Shown: positions 1-7,079 of the stretch, one piece after another
Numbering within the stretch: the stretch's first letter is position 1
How the letters are laid out: every line of letters begins with the position of its first letter
Assembly (NCBI GenBank): GCA_964577985.1
Contig: CAZOAR010000048.1
Span: 1-18,071 of the forward strand
DNA: 18,071 nucleotides
Direction: 5' to 3'
Source: CAZOAR01 sp964577985
GTDB taxonomy: Bacteria > Gemmatimonadota > CAZMKB01 > CAZNLH01
Made by a program: the position numbers and the translations under genes
Notes under the pieces: model-generated
Told to the model about the DNA's origin: nothing
Databases searched by the model: none
What the model saw: the letters and a program-made list of their open reading frames with translations, nothing else

Positions 1-163
1 GGTTTTTACAACGCTGGTTGGGAATTCTCTCCCGAGCTTCCCGAGTGTACAGAACTGACAGGAGGCTCATAAGCCTTGCCGAATCTCGAATGGAGAGAAG
101 GTGTCTGAAAACCGCTTGTCTTTTTGATTTACAAAGGGGTTAAGTCGCAGTCAACCTGTAGCC

Positions 164-198
164 GCGAGCCGGAACATCCGATTCAGTATCCGGTTCGC
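164..198 (+). other. Stem-loop of unknown role
   Basis: GCGAGCCGGA (164-173) can pair with TCCGGTTCGC (189-198), giving a 10-bp stem with one G-U pair if transcribed, around a 15-nt loop. No T-run follows, so it does not look like an intrinsic terminator. It could be part of a structured RNA or a chance repeat. Confidence 0.35.
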
Positions 199-306
199 AG
201 GAAATGACGCGAGATGATCCTTGATGATGTTGTCTCAACACCTTATTTCAAAGTGTCGGTCCGAATCTTGCGAGAAAGAGTTATTCGATCAAATTCCTGT
301 TTAGAC

Positions 307-333
307 TTGACAGAAGATGCAAAACGTGATAGT
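307..333 (+). promoter_or_regulatory. Candidate sigma-70 promoter for the polysaccharide block
   Basis: A perfect -35 hexamer TTGACA (307-312) is followed after 15 bp by GATAGT (328-333), a weak -10. The spacing is shorter than the preferred 17 bp, so this is only moderately convincing. It lies about 120 nt before the first possible start codon at 454 and would read into the wecA-like gene. A dyad overlaps the -10. Confidence 0.4.
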
Positions 334-341
334 TTCATCAC
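326..341. promoter_or_regulatory. Dyad GTGAT-N6-ATCAC, possible operator
   Basis: GTGAT (326-330) and ATCAC (337-341) form a perfect inverted repeat over the -10 of the candidate promoter, where a repressor would block transcription. It resembles a CRP-type half-site pair, but the GTGA and TCAC cores are 8 bp apart instead of 6, so it is not a canonical CRP site. The binding protein is unknown. Confidence 0.3.
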
Positions 342-378
342 AGGAAAATAAAACGGAGGGTAGTGAATTAAAAGGTTG

Positions 379-390
379 TTACAGGTGTAA
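379..390. promoter_or_regulatory. Perfect 12-bp dyad TTACAGGTGTAA
   Basis: TTACA-GG-TGTAA is a perfect palindromic arrangement in the leader between the candidate promoter and the first ORF. It fits the TACANNTGTA core known for CopY/BlaI-family repressors. No such regulator is in the window and a 12-bp match can occur by chance, so the assignment is tentative. Confidence 0.3.
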
Positions 391-453
391 GTGAACAGAA
401 GAATTCCTTATTTAGTATGACAGGTTGTGTGACCTCCAAGGATAGGATCACTT

Positions 454-723
454 ATGTTTGTTACAAAGCAGCCTTTTCCCGATGCTACCCTATTTTTGTG
501 CTTGCCACTCGGGTTGGGCCTTATACTCTGTCTTCTCCAGCTGGGGATTGATCTCAGCCGGAGCCTGCAGCCGACGGCCAGCTATATGACTGCAGGTTGC
601 GGGATTTTGTTACTTGGAAGTTTTGACTTCGATAAAGCGTTGTTGACCAATCATGGAGACGGAAATCCCGGTCGCTTCGTCATGATATCCCGTGGCTTGA
701 TGTCTTCAGATTACGAACCATAG
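454..723 (+). CDS. Hypothetical small protein, possibly membrane-anchored (uncertain)
   Basis: This is an 89-residue frame that I do not recognise. Residues about 12-34 are strongly hydrophobic and could form one membrane helix, with a second hydrophobic patch near 43-56; the C-terminal third is polar. An AGGA sequence sits about 7 nt before the ATG, giving a plausible ribosome site. The stop codon is only 3 nt before the ATG of the sugar-phosphate transferase gene, which itself lacks a clear Shine-Dalgarno sequence, so translation of this ORF could feed the next gene by coupling. Against it are the lack of any family resemblance and its short length. It may be a leader peptide, a remnant of a larger gene, or a chance frame. 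Confidence 0.35.
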   Translation: MFVTKQPFPDATLFLCLPLGLGLILCLLQLGIDLSRSLQPTASYMTAGCGILLLGSFDFDKALLTNHGDGNPGRFVMISRGLMSSDYEP

Positions 724-726
724 ATC

Positions 727-1725
727 ATGAGCGATTCATTAATTCAGCCTATTCTCACACTACTGATGTCATTTGTCGTTACGATATCCGCTGTCCCGCT
801 TTTAAGGCAGGTAGCGTTCAAGAAGAACATCATGGATTACCCGTCGGAAAATGATGTCAAGAAGATCCACAAAATGGCAATGCCTCTCCTTGGTGGTGTA
901 TCAATATTTGTGGGGACGGTGACGGCCCTCCTGGTCTTCGCGGAGAAAACGTCTTTTCTCAGGGATTGTTTCCTTCTCGGTTCACTGCTCCTTCTCCTCG
1001 GTTTTCTGGATGACCGGAAACCGCTCACGTACCGTCCCAGGTTGCTGGTACAAGTTTTTGCTGCCATCGTTCTGGTTTTTTGTATGAAGATCACGCCATT
1101 TGCCCATGGAAGTATCTATCCTGCGATCTTTTTCAGCCTCCTCTGGATCATTGGGGTCACTAACGCGGTGAACCTGATGGACAACCTCGATGGTGCTGCT
1201 ACAGGCGTCGCTTGCATAGTGTCGGCTTCCCTGGCCATTGTCGGATTCTTCCAGGGCAATACTCCCTGCCTGGTGTACTCGGCCGCTTTGTTGGGAGCAT
1301 GTGTGGCTTTCCTCGTGTTCAATTACAGGCCGGCATCGATATTCCTTGGAGATTCGGGATGTCTCTTCATAGGTTTTTCTCTCGCGGTAATTTCTCTTAT
1401 GGAGGTCATGGCGCTACACACTACTATATATCAGTATCTCGCATTTCCGTTTTTTCTCGGTGTTCCCATCTTCGATACGACATTCGCCACCGTAAGACGC
1501 ATATCGAAGGGGAGGGCCATCTACCTGGCCGATGGGAGCAACCTGACGTATCGTTTTCTCGAAAAAGGGTGGGATAAGAACTCGGTTGTCCTTTTCCAGT
1601 ATTCACTCCAATTTCTCTTCTGCCTGGTGGCCTTCGGCCTGCTCTATCTCGGGGGCAGCGTCGCCCCCTTCCTTCTTGTGGTGGGGCTGGCGGTTCCGTT
1701 CCTGCTGAGCCGCTACCTGGCATGA
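727..1725 (+). CDS. WecA/MraY-family glycosyl-1-phosphate transferase (glycosyltransferase family 4)
   Basis: This 332-residue integral membrane protein belongs to the polyprenyl-phosphate N-acetylhexosamine-1-phosphate transferase superfamily, which loads the first sugar phosphate onto undecaprenyl phosphate on the cytoplasmic face of the inner membrane. About ten hydrophobic segments are visible. Family motifs in order are KIHKMAMPLLGG (about 46-57), the metal/lipid-phosphate pair GFLDDR (92-97), NAVNLMDNLDGAATG (146-160), FLGDSG (206-211) and GVPIFD (245-250). The wecA-type His-rich loop near residues 269-277 reads DGSNLTYRF, so the usual histidines are absent and the sugar specificity cannot be inferred. 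The neighbours make a polysaccharide role (O-antigen, capsule or exopolysaccharide initiation) more likely than peptidoglycan synthesis by MraY. The start at 727 is the only good one but lacks a clear Shine-Dalgarno sequence. Confidence 0.9.
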   Translation: MSDSLIQPILTLLMSFVVTISAVPLLRQVAFKKNIMDYPSENDVKKIHKMAMPLLGGVSIFVGTVTALLVFAEKTSFLRDCFLLGSLLLLLGFLDDRKPLTYRPRLLVQVFAAIVLVFCMKITPFAHGSIYPAIFFSLLWIIGVTNAVNLMDNLDGAATGVACIVSASLAIVGFFQGNTPCLVYSAALLGACVAFLVFNYRPASIFLGDSGCLFIGFSLAVISLMEVMALHTTIYQYLAFPFFLGVPIFDTTFATVRRISKGRAIYLADGSNLTYRFLEKGWDKNSVVLFQYSLQFLFCLVAFGLLYLGGSVAPFLLVVGLAVPFLLSRYLA

Positions 1726-1784
1726 CGGGAATAAGGTTTGACTTCAACGAAAAGACATAATTGTGAAAGTGGGGCAATAGTGAC

Positions 1785-2744
1785 ATGAAAGTGCTGATAA
1801 CAGGAGGAGCTGGATTCATCGGCTCACATCTGGCTGAAGAGTTGTTGATAGGCGGTGACGAGGTGACAGCCATCGATAACCTATCAACCGGAAGACTGAG
1901 CAACATAGAAGGATTGCGCTCGAACCCGGGATTCAGGTTCGAACTCGACACAATCATGAATGAGAAGAAGATGGATGAGCTCATCCAGGAATGCGACCTG
2001 GTTTTCCACCTCGCTGCCGCAGTTGGCGTCAAGCTGATCATAAACAAACCGGTGGAGTCTATTGAGACAAATGTGCTTGGGGCGGAAATGGTACTCAAGG
2101 TTGCCAACAGGCACAGGAAAAAGGTCGTCATGACATCTTCATCCGAAGTCTATGGGAAAGGCAACACGGTGCCCTTCCGTGAAGGGAGTGACCACGTCTA
2201 CGGGCCGACCACGAAGAGCCGGTGGTCTTACGCGTGCTCCAAGAGGATTGACGAGTTTCTCTCCCTCGCGTATTGGCATGAGAAACAGCTCCCCGTGGTT
2301 ATTGTAAGGCTTTTCAACACAGTAGGACCACGCCAGACAGGTCGCTACGGGATGGTCATTCCGACATTTGTCCGGCAGGCACTCATGAACAGGCCGATCA
2401 CCGTCTACGGAGACGGTCAACAGACCCGGAGTTTTTCCTATGTGGGGGATGTGATTCAGGGCATGATCAGCCTTTCGAGAGAGCCGAAGGCGGTGAGCGA
2501 GATATTCAACATAGGGAACACGGAGGCGATTTCGATAGGGGACCTTGCCAGCATGGTAAAGGAGATGACCCGGAGCAAGTCGAGAATAGTATTTGTCCCA
2601 TACGATCAGGCATATGAGAAGGGATTTGAAGATATGAGAAAAAGGATCCCCGATATTACCAAGATACAGAACCTGGTGGGATACAAGCCCACCACTAATC
2701 TGGCTGAGATACTTGCGGAAGTCATCCGATTCTACAAGGACTAG
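1785..2744 (+). CDS. NAD-dependent epimerase/dehydratase (nucleotide-sugar SDR)
   Basis: This 319-residue protein of the extended short-chain dehydrogenase family acts on nucleotide sugars in the cytosol. The N-terminal Rossmann motif GGAGFIG is at residues 7-13 and the cofactor-proximal acidic segment AIDNLSTG at about 29-36. The catalytic set is TSSSEVYG (117-124) and the Y149-x3-K153 pair in YACSK. Substrate-binding segments include RLFNTVGPRQ and the RSFSYVGDV block, and the length is typical. The GPTTKSRWSYACSK stretch resembles the equivalent region of ArnA/UDP-glucuronate decarboxylase-type enzymes more than classic GalE. Decarboxylation, 4-epimerisation or 4,6-dehydration are therefore all possible. 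It begins 59 nt after the transferase gene and is followed by the Wzi-like gene, consistent with supplying a precursor for a surface glycan. Confidence 0.88.
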   Translation: MKVLITGGAGFIGSHLAEELLIGGDEVTAIDNLSTGRLSNIEGLRSNPGFRFELDTIMNEKKMDELIQECDLVFHLAAAVGVKLIINKPVESIETNVLGAEMVLKVANRHRKKVVMTSSSEVYGKGNTVPFREGSDHVYGPTTKSRWSYACSKRIDEFLSLAYWHEKQLPVVIVRLFNTVGPRQTGRYGMVIPTFVRQALMNRPITVYGDGQQTRSFSYVGDVIQGMISLSREPKAVSEIFNIGNTEAISIGDLASMVKEMTRSKSRIVFVPYDQAYEKGFEDMRKRIPDITKIQNLVGYKPTTNLAEILAEVIRFYKD

Positions 2745-2797
2745 CTGCCTGCCTGGCCTCTCCCATATCCGGAGAAAAGAGGAAAGGAGAACGACGG

Positions 2798-4432
2798 TTG
2801 GGAAGGAGCCTCTGGTCGCTGGATGGAATAAAAACAGGTGTTCCTTTCTTTGCTCTTTTCCTTTGTCTTGCTTTCTCGTCTCCCCGCCCGGCGCACGCCG
2901 CTTCCCAGGAAACGATCCCGGTCGATCACTGGCTTTATACTCTGATAGATAATCTGCAGGAACGAGGCTACTTTGGTGACCTGTTCCTCGCGACCAGGCC
3001 CTACACGAGGGGCGAAGTTGCCGAATACGCCCTCGATGTAATGCAGAGAGACAAGCTCACCGCGGCTGAGAAGATCTGGACGGAGCGCATCCTGGGTGAG
3101 CTTGATCATGAAGTGCAACTCATGTCCGACGATCAGGAATTGGACGATGAGAACTTTTCCTGGAGGATTGATCTTCACGGTGGAACGCGCGGGGACATAA
3201 AGGAAGATAATAAGGAGATCGATCCGCCGTATGAATCGGTGAAATTCAGCGGTCCTGCGGATCCCGATCTTGTGATATGGGGAGAATCTGGCGGTGCTAT
3301 CCAGTATGGGGAGAGATTAATAATAGTCGACCGTTTTCATGTCGATTCCGATCCGGTGAATAATCCCTCTTTCAGACACAGGGAGAAACGATTCAGGGAC
3401 CGTAGATATACGTTCTCACAGGCATACCTGGCAGGCAGGACCGGACCCGCTTCGTTTGAGTTCGGGAGGGACAATGTCGTCTGGGGCCATGGCTACGATC
3501 GGTCATTGATGATCTCCGGGATCTCCCCATCCTTCGATCTGCTCACCTACAAGGTGAATGTCCGGACGGTCAGGGCAACGGGGTTGTTTTCTTTTCTCGA
3601 CAAGACTCCCGGCGAAGATGGAATCTTCAGCAGGTATCTGTATGGCCACAGGATCGACTGGAGGGCGCTGCCCTGGCTGCAGGTGGGGATCAGCGAGACG
3701 GCGGTCGTAACAGGAATCGACAGGGGAGTTGAATTCAGGTATCTTAACCCACTCCTCTTCTGGCCTCTCGTCCAGAGGGAGGAGGAGGGGCAGATCGACA
3801 CGGATGTTTATTCATCCATCGACTGGTCGGTATACATGCCACCGGGAATTTTTTTCTACGGCGAGCTTGTCGCGGACGATGTTTACCTCGACAGGATGGA
3901 GGGGAACAACAATTACCCAAATCAGCTCGCGTTCCATGGGGGGTTGGTATGGGGCCATCGACCACTTCCGGATGGACTTTCTCTGGAACTGGAGTATACC
4001 CGTATAGGATCGTTTGTTTACCTGCACCGGGGGGAGGCAACCTACTACAGCCATTACAACGCGCCGATTGGCAATCCCCTGGGGCCCGACACTGATCAGT
4101 GGAGGGCGGGCCTGTCGTATCCGCTCCTGGAGAATGCCGAGGTCGGTGTTCAGTACGTGGCGCGGAGGAGAGGGGAAAACAGGCTCGAACCGGCCATCTC
4201 GGCCCGCGGGCATCGTGGGGATCCATTTCCAACGGGTGTTGTAGAGAAGAGGAAAGGCCTGGATGTGTCTCTCGAGTGGCTCCTGTCGGAGAGTTTTCTC
4301 CTTCGGGGACATTTCGCGTACACGCGGATCAGCAACCTCAACAACCAGATCGGGGAAGAAGATTCGATCCCGAATCTTGAACTGTCTCTGGTCTATTTTC
4401 TTGAATACAAGGGCACCTTGTTGTCTTTATAA
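2798..4432 (+). CDS. Wzi-like capsule assembly outer-membrane protein
   Basis: This 544-residue protein has an N-terminal Sec signal peptide: a hydrophobic core at about 14-27 and an AHA-AS cleavage site after residue 34. The mature start, VDHWLYTLIDNLQERGYFGD, and the following RPYTRGEVAEYALD segment match the helical entry region of Wzi-type proteins. The remainder is rich in alternating aromatic/polar strands such as FEFGRDNVVWGHGYDRS and ends in a short aromatic beta strand with hydrophobic C-terminus, as in outer-membrane barrels. Known Wzi is a beta-barrel lectin that helps anchor capsule at the cell surface. The start is TTG at 2798, chosen because AAAGGAGA at 2783-2790 sits 7 nt upstream and the signal peptide begins there; no in-frame ATG is nearby. 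It lies between two sugar-nucleotide enzymes. Confidence 0.82.
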   Translation: MGRSLWSLDGIKTGVPFFALFLCLAFSSPRPAHAASQETIPVDHWLYTLIDNLQERGYFGDLFLATRPYTRGEVAEYALDVMQRDKLTAAEKIWTERILGELDHEVQLMSDDQELDDENFSWRIDLHGGTRGDIKEDNKEIDPPYESVKFSGPADPDLVIWGESGGAIQYGERLIIVDRFHVDSDPVNNPSFRHREKRFRDRRYTFSQAYLAGRTGPASFEFGRDNVVWGHGYDRSLMISGISPSFDLLTYKVNVRTVRATGLFSFLDKTPGEDGIFSRYLYGHRIDWRALPWLQVGISETAVVTGIDRGVEFRYLNPLLFWPLVQREEEGQIDTDVYSSIDWSVYMPPGIFFYGELVADDVYLDRMEGNNNYPNQLAFHGGLVWGHRPLPDGLSLELEYTRIGSFVYLHRGEATYYSHYNAPIGNPLGPDTDQWRAGLSYPLLENAEVGVQYVARRRGENRLEPAISARGHRGDPFPTGVVEKRKGLDVSLEWLLSESFLLRGHFAYTRISNLNNQIGEEDSIPNLELSLVYFLEYKGTLLSL

Positions 4433-4471
4433 ACAACGGGGCAGGCGCGGGAACGGAGCAGGGGAAAGAGC

Positions 4472-5596
4472 ATGAAAGAAGGAAACAGCCTGAATATGAT
4501 ACCGGTTGTGGATCCGCGGGCTCAATATCATGAGCTTCGTGAGGAGATAGACGGAGCGGTCCTCGAAGTTCTTGGCAGCGGCCGATATATCCTGGGCGAG
4601 GCGGTCACGAGGTTCGAGGCGGAGATGAGGTCCTTTCTCTCTCTGGAGGCTGCCTTTGGATGTGCTAACGGGACCGACGCGCTTATACTAACCCTTATGG
4701 CGTATGAGCTGAACGAGGGTGATGAAGTCCTGGTGCCGGCGTTCTCGTTTGTCGCTCCCCTCGAAGCGATAGTACTATGCGGCGCGATTCCCCGCCTCGT
4801 CGATGTCGACCCGGAGACATTCAACATCGATCCGGACATGATCGAAGAGAGCCTGTCGCCCCGCACGAGGGCGATCGTCGCCGTCCACCTCTTTGGTCAG
4901 TGCGCCGACATGGATCCTATCATCGAGACGGCACGCTTGAATGATCTCAAGGTGATCGAGGACGCTGCCCAGTCTTTCGGCGCAGCCTCTTCGGGGAAAC
5001 TGGCAGGCTCAATGGGAGATGCCTGCTGTTTCAGTTTTTATCCCACAAAAAATCTTGGATGCATGGGAGACGGCGGGCTCGTCGGGGCAATGGATCAGGA
5101 CATAGTCCCCCGGCTCCAGTACCTGAGGAACCATGGTGAGGAGCGGAAATACCACCACACCATGGTGGGGATGAACAGCCGCCTCGACGAATTGCAGGCG
5201 GCCATAATGCTCGCCAAGTTTCCACTGGTCGAGAAATGGAATCTCAGGCGGGCGGAAATCGCATCCATGTATGATCAGGCCTTCAGCGATCTCGATCTGC
5301 GAGTTCCGGTCGTGCGCGCCGGCAACACGCATGTTTATCATCAATACACGGTCAAGCTTGCGGGTCGTGACGACCTCAAGGCGCATCTGGAAAAGAAGAG
5401 AATATCGACCGCTGTCCATTACCCTCTGCCGTTATCCATTCAGCCGGCATACGCGCAGTTCAACGATGCAGGCCGCGGATTCCCGGTTGCCGAACGGCTG
5501 GCTGAAGAGGTGCTGTCTCTGCCTGTCTATCCACATATGGATGACGGCATGCTGAACCGCGTGATAGATGGTGTTCGCTCCTTCTTTGGACGGTAA
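4472..5596 (+). CDS. DegT/DnrJ/EryC1/StrS-family PLP aminotransferase (sugar aminotransferase)
   Basis: This 374-residue fold-type I pyridoxal-phosphate enzyme transfers an amino group to a keto-sugar nucleotide, a step in making amino-deoxy sugars for surface glycans. Visible motifs are the opening IPVVDPRAQ (10-18), SGRYILG (36-42), NGTDAL (66-71), PAFSF (89-93), the PLP-ring DAAQS (164-168) and the Schiff-base lysine K193 in FSFYPTKNLG. RNHGEERKYHH and GMNSRLDELQAA follow, both typical of the family. ATG 4472 has GGGG about 7 nt upstream; ATG 4496 (MIPVVD) matches the usual family N-terminus and is a real alternative. It is probably the last gene of the polysaccharide block. A keto-sugar substrate could come from the SDR enzyme two genes upstream, which is inference. 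Confidence 0.9.
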   Translation: MKEGNSLNMIPVVDPRAQYHELREEIDGAVLEVLGSGRYILGEAVTRFEAEMRSFLSLEAAFGCANGTDALILTLMAYELNEGDEVLVPAFSFVAPLEAIVLCGAIPRLVDVDPETFNIDPDMIEESLSPRTRAIVAVHLFGQCADMDPIIETARLNDLKVIEDAAQSFGAASSGKLAGSMGDACCFSFYPTKNLGCMGDGGLVGAMDQDIVPRLQYLRNHGEERKYHHTMVGMNSRLDELQAAIMLAKFPLVEKWNLRRAEIASMYDQAFSDLDLRVPVVRAGNTHVYHQYTVKLAGRDDLKAHLEKKRISTAVHYPLPLSIQPAYAQFNDAGRGFPVAERLAEEVLSLPVYPHMDDGMLNRVIDGVRSFFGR

Positions 5597-5638
5597 AGGG
5601 AAACGCCCCTTCCTCGCCATTGACGTTCCCTCTTTTTT
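5597..5638 (+). terminator. Putative intrinsic terminator of the polysaccharide operon
   Basis: AGGGAAACG (5597-5605) pairs with CGTTCCCT (5624-5631) as an 8-bp stem with one bulged A and an 18-nt loop. A run of six T (5633-5638) follows after one base. It starts immediately after the aminotransferase stop codon. The long loop weakens the case, but stem plus T-tract placement is right. It overlaps the serS promoter. Confidence 0.5.
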
Positions 5639-5648
5639 CCCTTATACT
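5620..5648 (+). promoter_or_regulatory. Sigma-70-type promoter of serS
   Basis: TTGACG (5620-5625), a 17-bp spacer and TATACT (5643-5648) give 5/6 matches at both hexamers with ideal spacing. Transcription would start near 5655, leaving a leader of about 90 nt before the TTG start at 5746, too short for a T-box riboswitch. It marks the start of a new transcription unit running through the kinase and helicase genes. Confidence 0.7.
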
Positions 5649-5745
5649 TGGCCATAGAAAGTGTACGATCGGGGGCCACAGCCATCAATCATAGATGAGT
5701 GCGCCTTCCGTTTCACTCGTCTGCTCGATGAAAGGATCGAGAAGA

Positions 5746-7023
5746 TTGCTTGACATGAGATTCATACGTGAAAACGCGGGCCTGGTCAAAGCGGCCGTCG
5801 CGAACAAGTGCGAGAAAGCGGATATTGACAGGATAATCCGCCTTGATGCCGACCGAAGGCGAATCCTCCGGGACGTTGAAGAAGAGCGAGAGGAGAGGAA
5901 CAAGTCATCCAGGCTGATCGGGGAGTTGAGGAAGAAGGGTGAGGACACGGTGGATCTGATGGCCAGGATGAAGGAAGTCTCCACGACAATCAAGAGACTG
6001 GAGAAAGAGCTGAGTAGTACGGAGGATGAGTTGAACAGGCTCCTCCTCGAGGTGCCCAATATACCGCACCCATCCGTTCCTGAAGGCCTCAGTGAGGATG
6101 ACAACATCGAGGTGCGGCGATGGGGGAAGCAGGCAACATTTTCATTCGAACCGCTGCCTCACTGGGAGCTGGGAGAAAAACTCGGGATAATAGATATCAA
6201 GCGCGGTGGAAAGATTACAGGCTCGGGGTTTCTTCATTACAGGGGAGCGGGCGCTTATCTGGAGAGGGCCTTGATAAACTTCATGATTGACCTTCACGTC
6301 GGATCGCACGGCTTCACAGAGGTCTTCGTTCCCTACCTGGTGAATCGAACCAGCATGACCGTGACAGGCCAGCTTCCAAAGCTCGAGAGCGACATGTACT
6401 CCATGCCGGAAGACGATCTCTTCCTGGTCCCGACCGCCGAGGTTCCAGTCACGAACATCCACCGGGGTGAAATCCTTGATGGAGACAGCCTGCCCATATG
6501 TTACGTCGCCTACTCACCATGTTTCAGGAGGGAGGCCGGCGCACACGGCAAGGACACTCGCGGCCTGATCCGTGTCCACCAGTTCAATAAAGTTGAGCTC
6601 GTCAAACTGGTCCGGCCGGAGACGTCGTACGATGAACTGGAGACTCTGTTGCAGGCGGCGGAAGAGGTCCTCCAACAACTGGAGCTGCATTATCGAGTGG
6701 TCACGCTTGCTACGGGAGATCTCAGCTTTGCCGCCGCAAAATGCTATGACCTGGAGGTCTGGGCTCCTGGAGTGGACAAATTCCTCGAGGTATCGTCGTG
6801 CAGCAATTTCGAAGATTTCCAGGCCAGGCGTGGAGACATACGTTTTCGACCGGGTCCGGCTGAGAAACCCGCGTTTGTCCACACCCTGAACGGGTCGGGA
6901 CTCGCTCTGCCGCGTACGGTAATAGCGATACTCGAGAACTTCCAGCAGGAAGACGGTACTGTCGTCGTGCCGCCCGTCCTGCGGCCCTATATGAGCGGGC
7001 TCGAACGTATCACGGGTGTCTGA
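5746..7023 (+). CDS. serS: Seryl-tRNA synthetase
   Basis: This class II aminoacyl-tRNA synthetase charges tRNA-Ser (and tRNA-Sec where present) with serine in the cytosol. From the chosen start it is 425 residues, the usual bacterial length. The N-terminus MLDMRFIREN is the classic SerRS opening, and residues about 30-100 form the charged coiled-coil arm that contacts the tRNA long variable arm. The catalytic domain shows the TAEVP serine-site loop (about 229-233), motif 2 with FRREAGAHGKDTRGLIRVHQF (split here as FRREAG and GLIRVHQF, about 259-280) and motif 3 NGSGLALPRTVIAILEN (about 382). TTG at 5746 is preferred because AAAGGA (5731-5736) lies 9 nt upstream and the protein then begins as in the family. 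An in-frame ATG at 5695 would add 17 residues but has no ribosome site. Confidence 0.97.
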   Translation: MLDMRFIRENAGLVKAAVANKCEKADIDRIIRLDADRRRILRDVEEEREERNKSSRLIGELRKKGEDTVDLMARMKEVSTTIKRLEKELSSTEDELNRLLLEVPNIPHPSVPEGLSEDDNIEVRRWGKQATFSFEPLPHWELGEKLGIIDIKRGGKITGSGFLHYRGAGAYLERALINFMIDLHVGSHGFTEVFVPYLVNRTSMTVTGQLPKLESDMYSMPEDDLFLVPTAEVPVTNIHRGEILDGDSLPICYVAYSPCFRREAGAHGKDTRGLIRVHQFNKVELVKLVRPETSYDELETLLQAAEEVLQQLELHYRVVTLATGDLSFAAAKCYDLEVWAPGVDKFLEVSSCSNFEDFQARRGDIRFRPGPAEKPAFVHTLNGSGLALPRTVIAILENFQQEDGTVVVPPVLRPYMSGLERITGV

Positions 7024-7079
7024 AGTGAGCCGTAAGAGCGATCCAATGGACCAGACGGCAATAGCGTAGGAGAGTATCG

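Larger units (their letters stand above)
1..453. other. Non-coding region upstream of the polysaccharide genes
   Basis: No credible reading frame was found here on either strand. The stretch is more AT-rich than the genes to its right. It holds a stem-loop (164-198), a small dyad TGTTG-TCT-CAACA (228-240), a candidate promoter starting at 307, and two dyads (326-341 and 379-390) described separately. No tRNA, rRNA or known RNA family was recognised. The length and the promoter-like content suit a regulatory region or long leader ahead of the surface-polysaccharide block, but that is inference. Confidence 0.6.

Noticed and set aside
1738..1761. Promoter before the epimerase gene (TTGACT and CATAAT)
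   Set aside because: The spacer is only 12 bp, too short for a sigma-70 promoter; the gene is more likely read from upstream.
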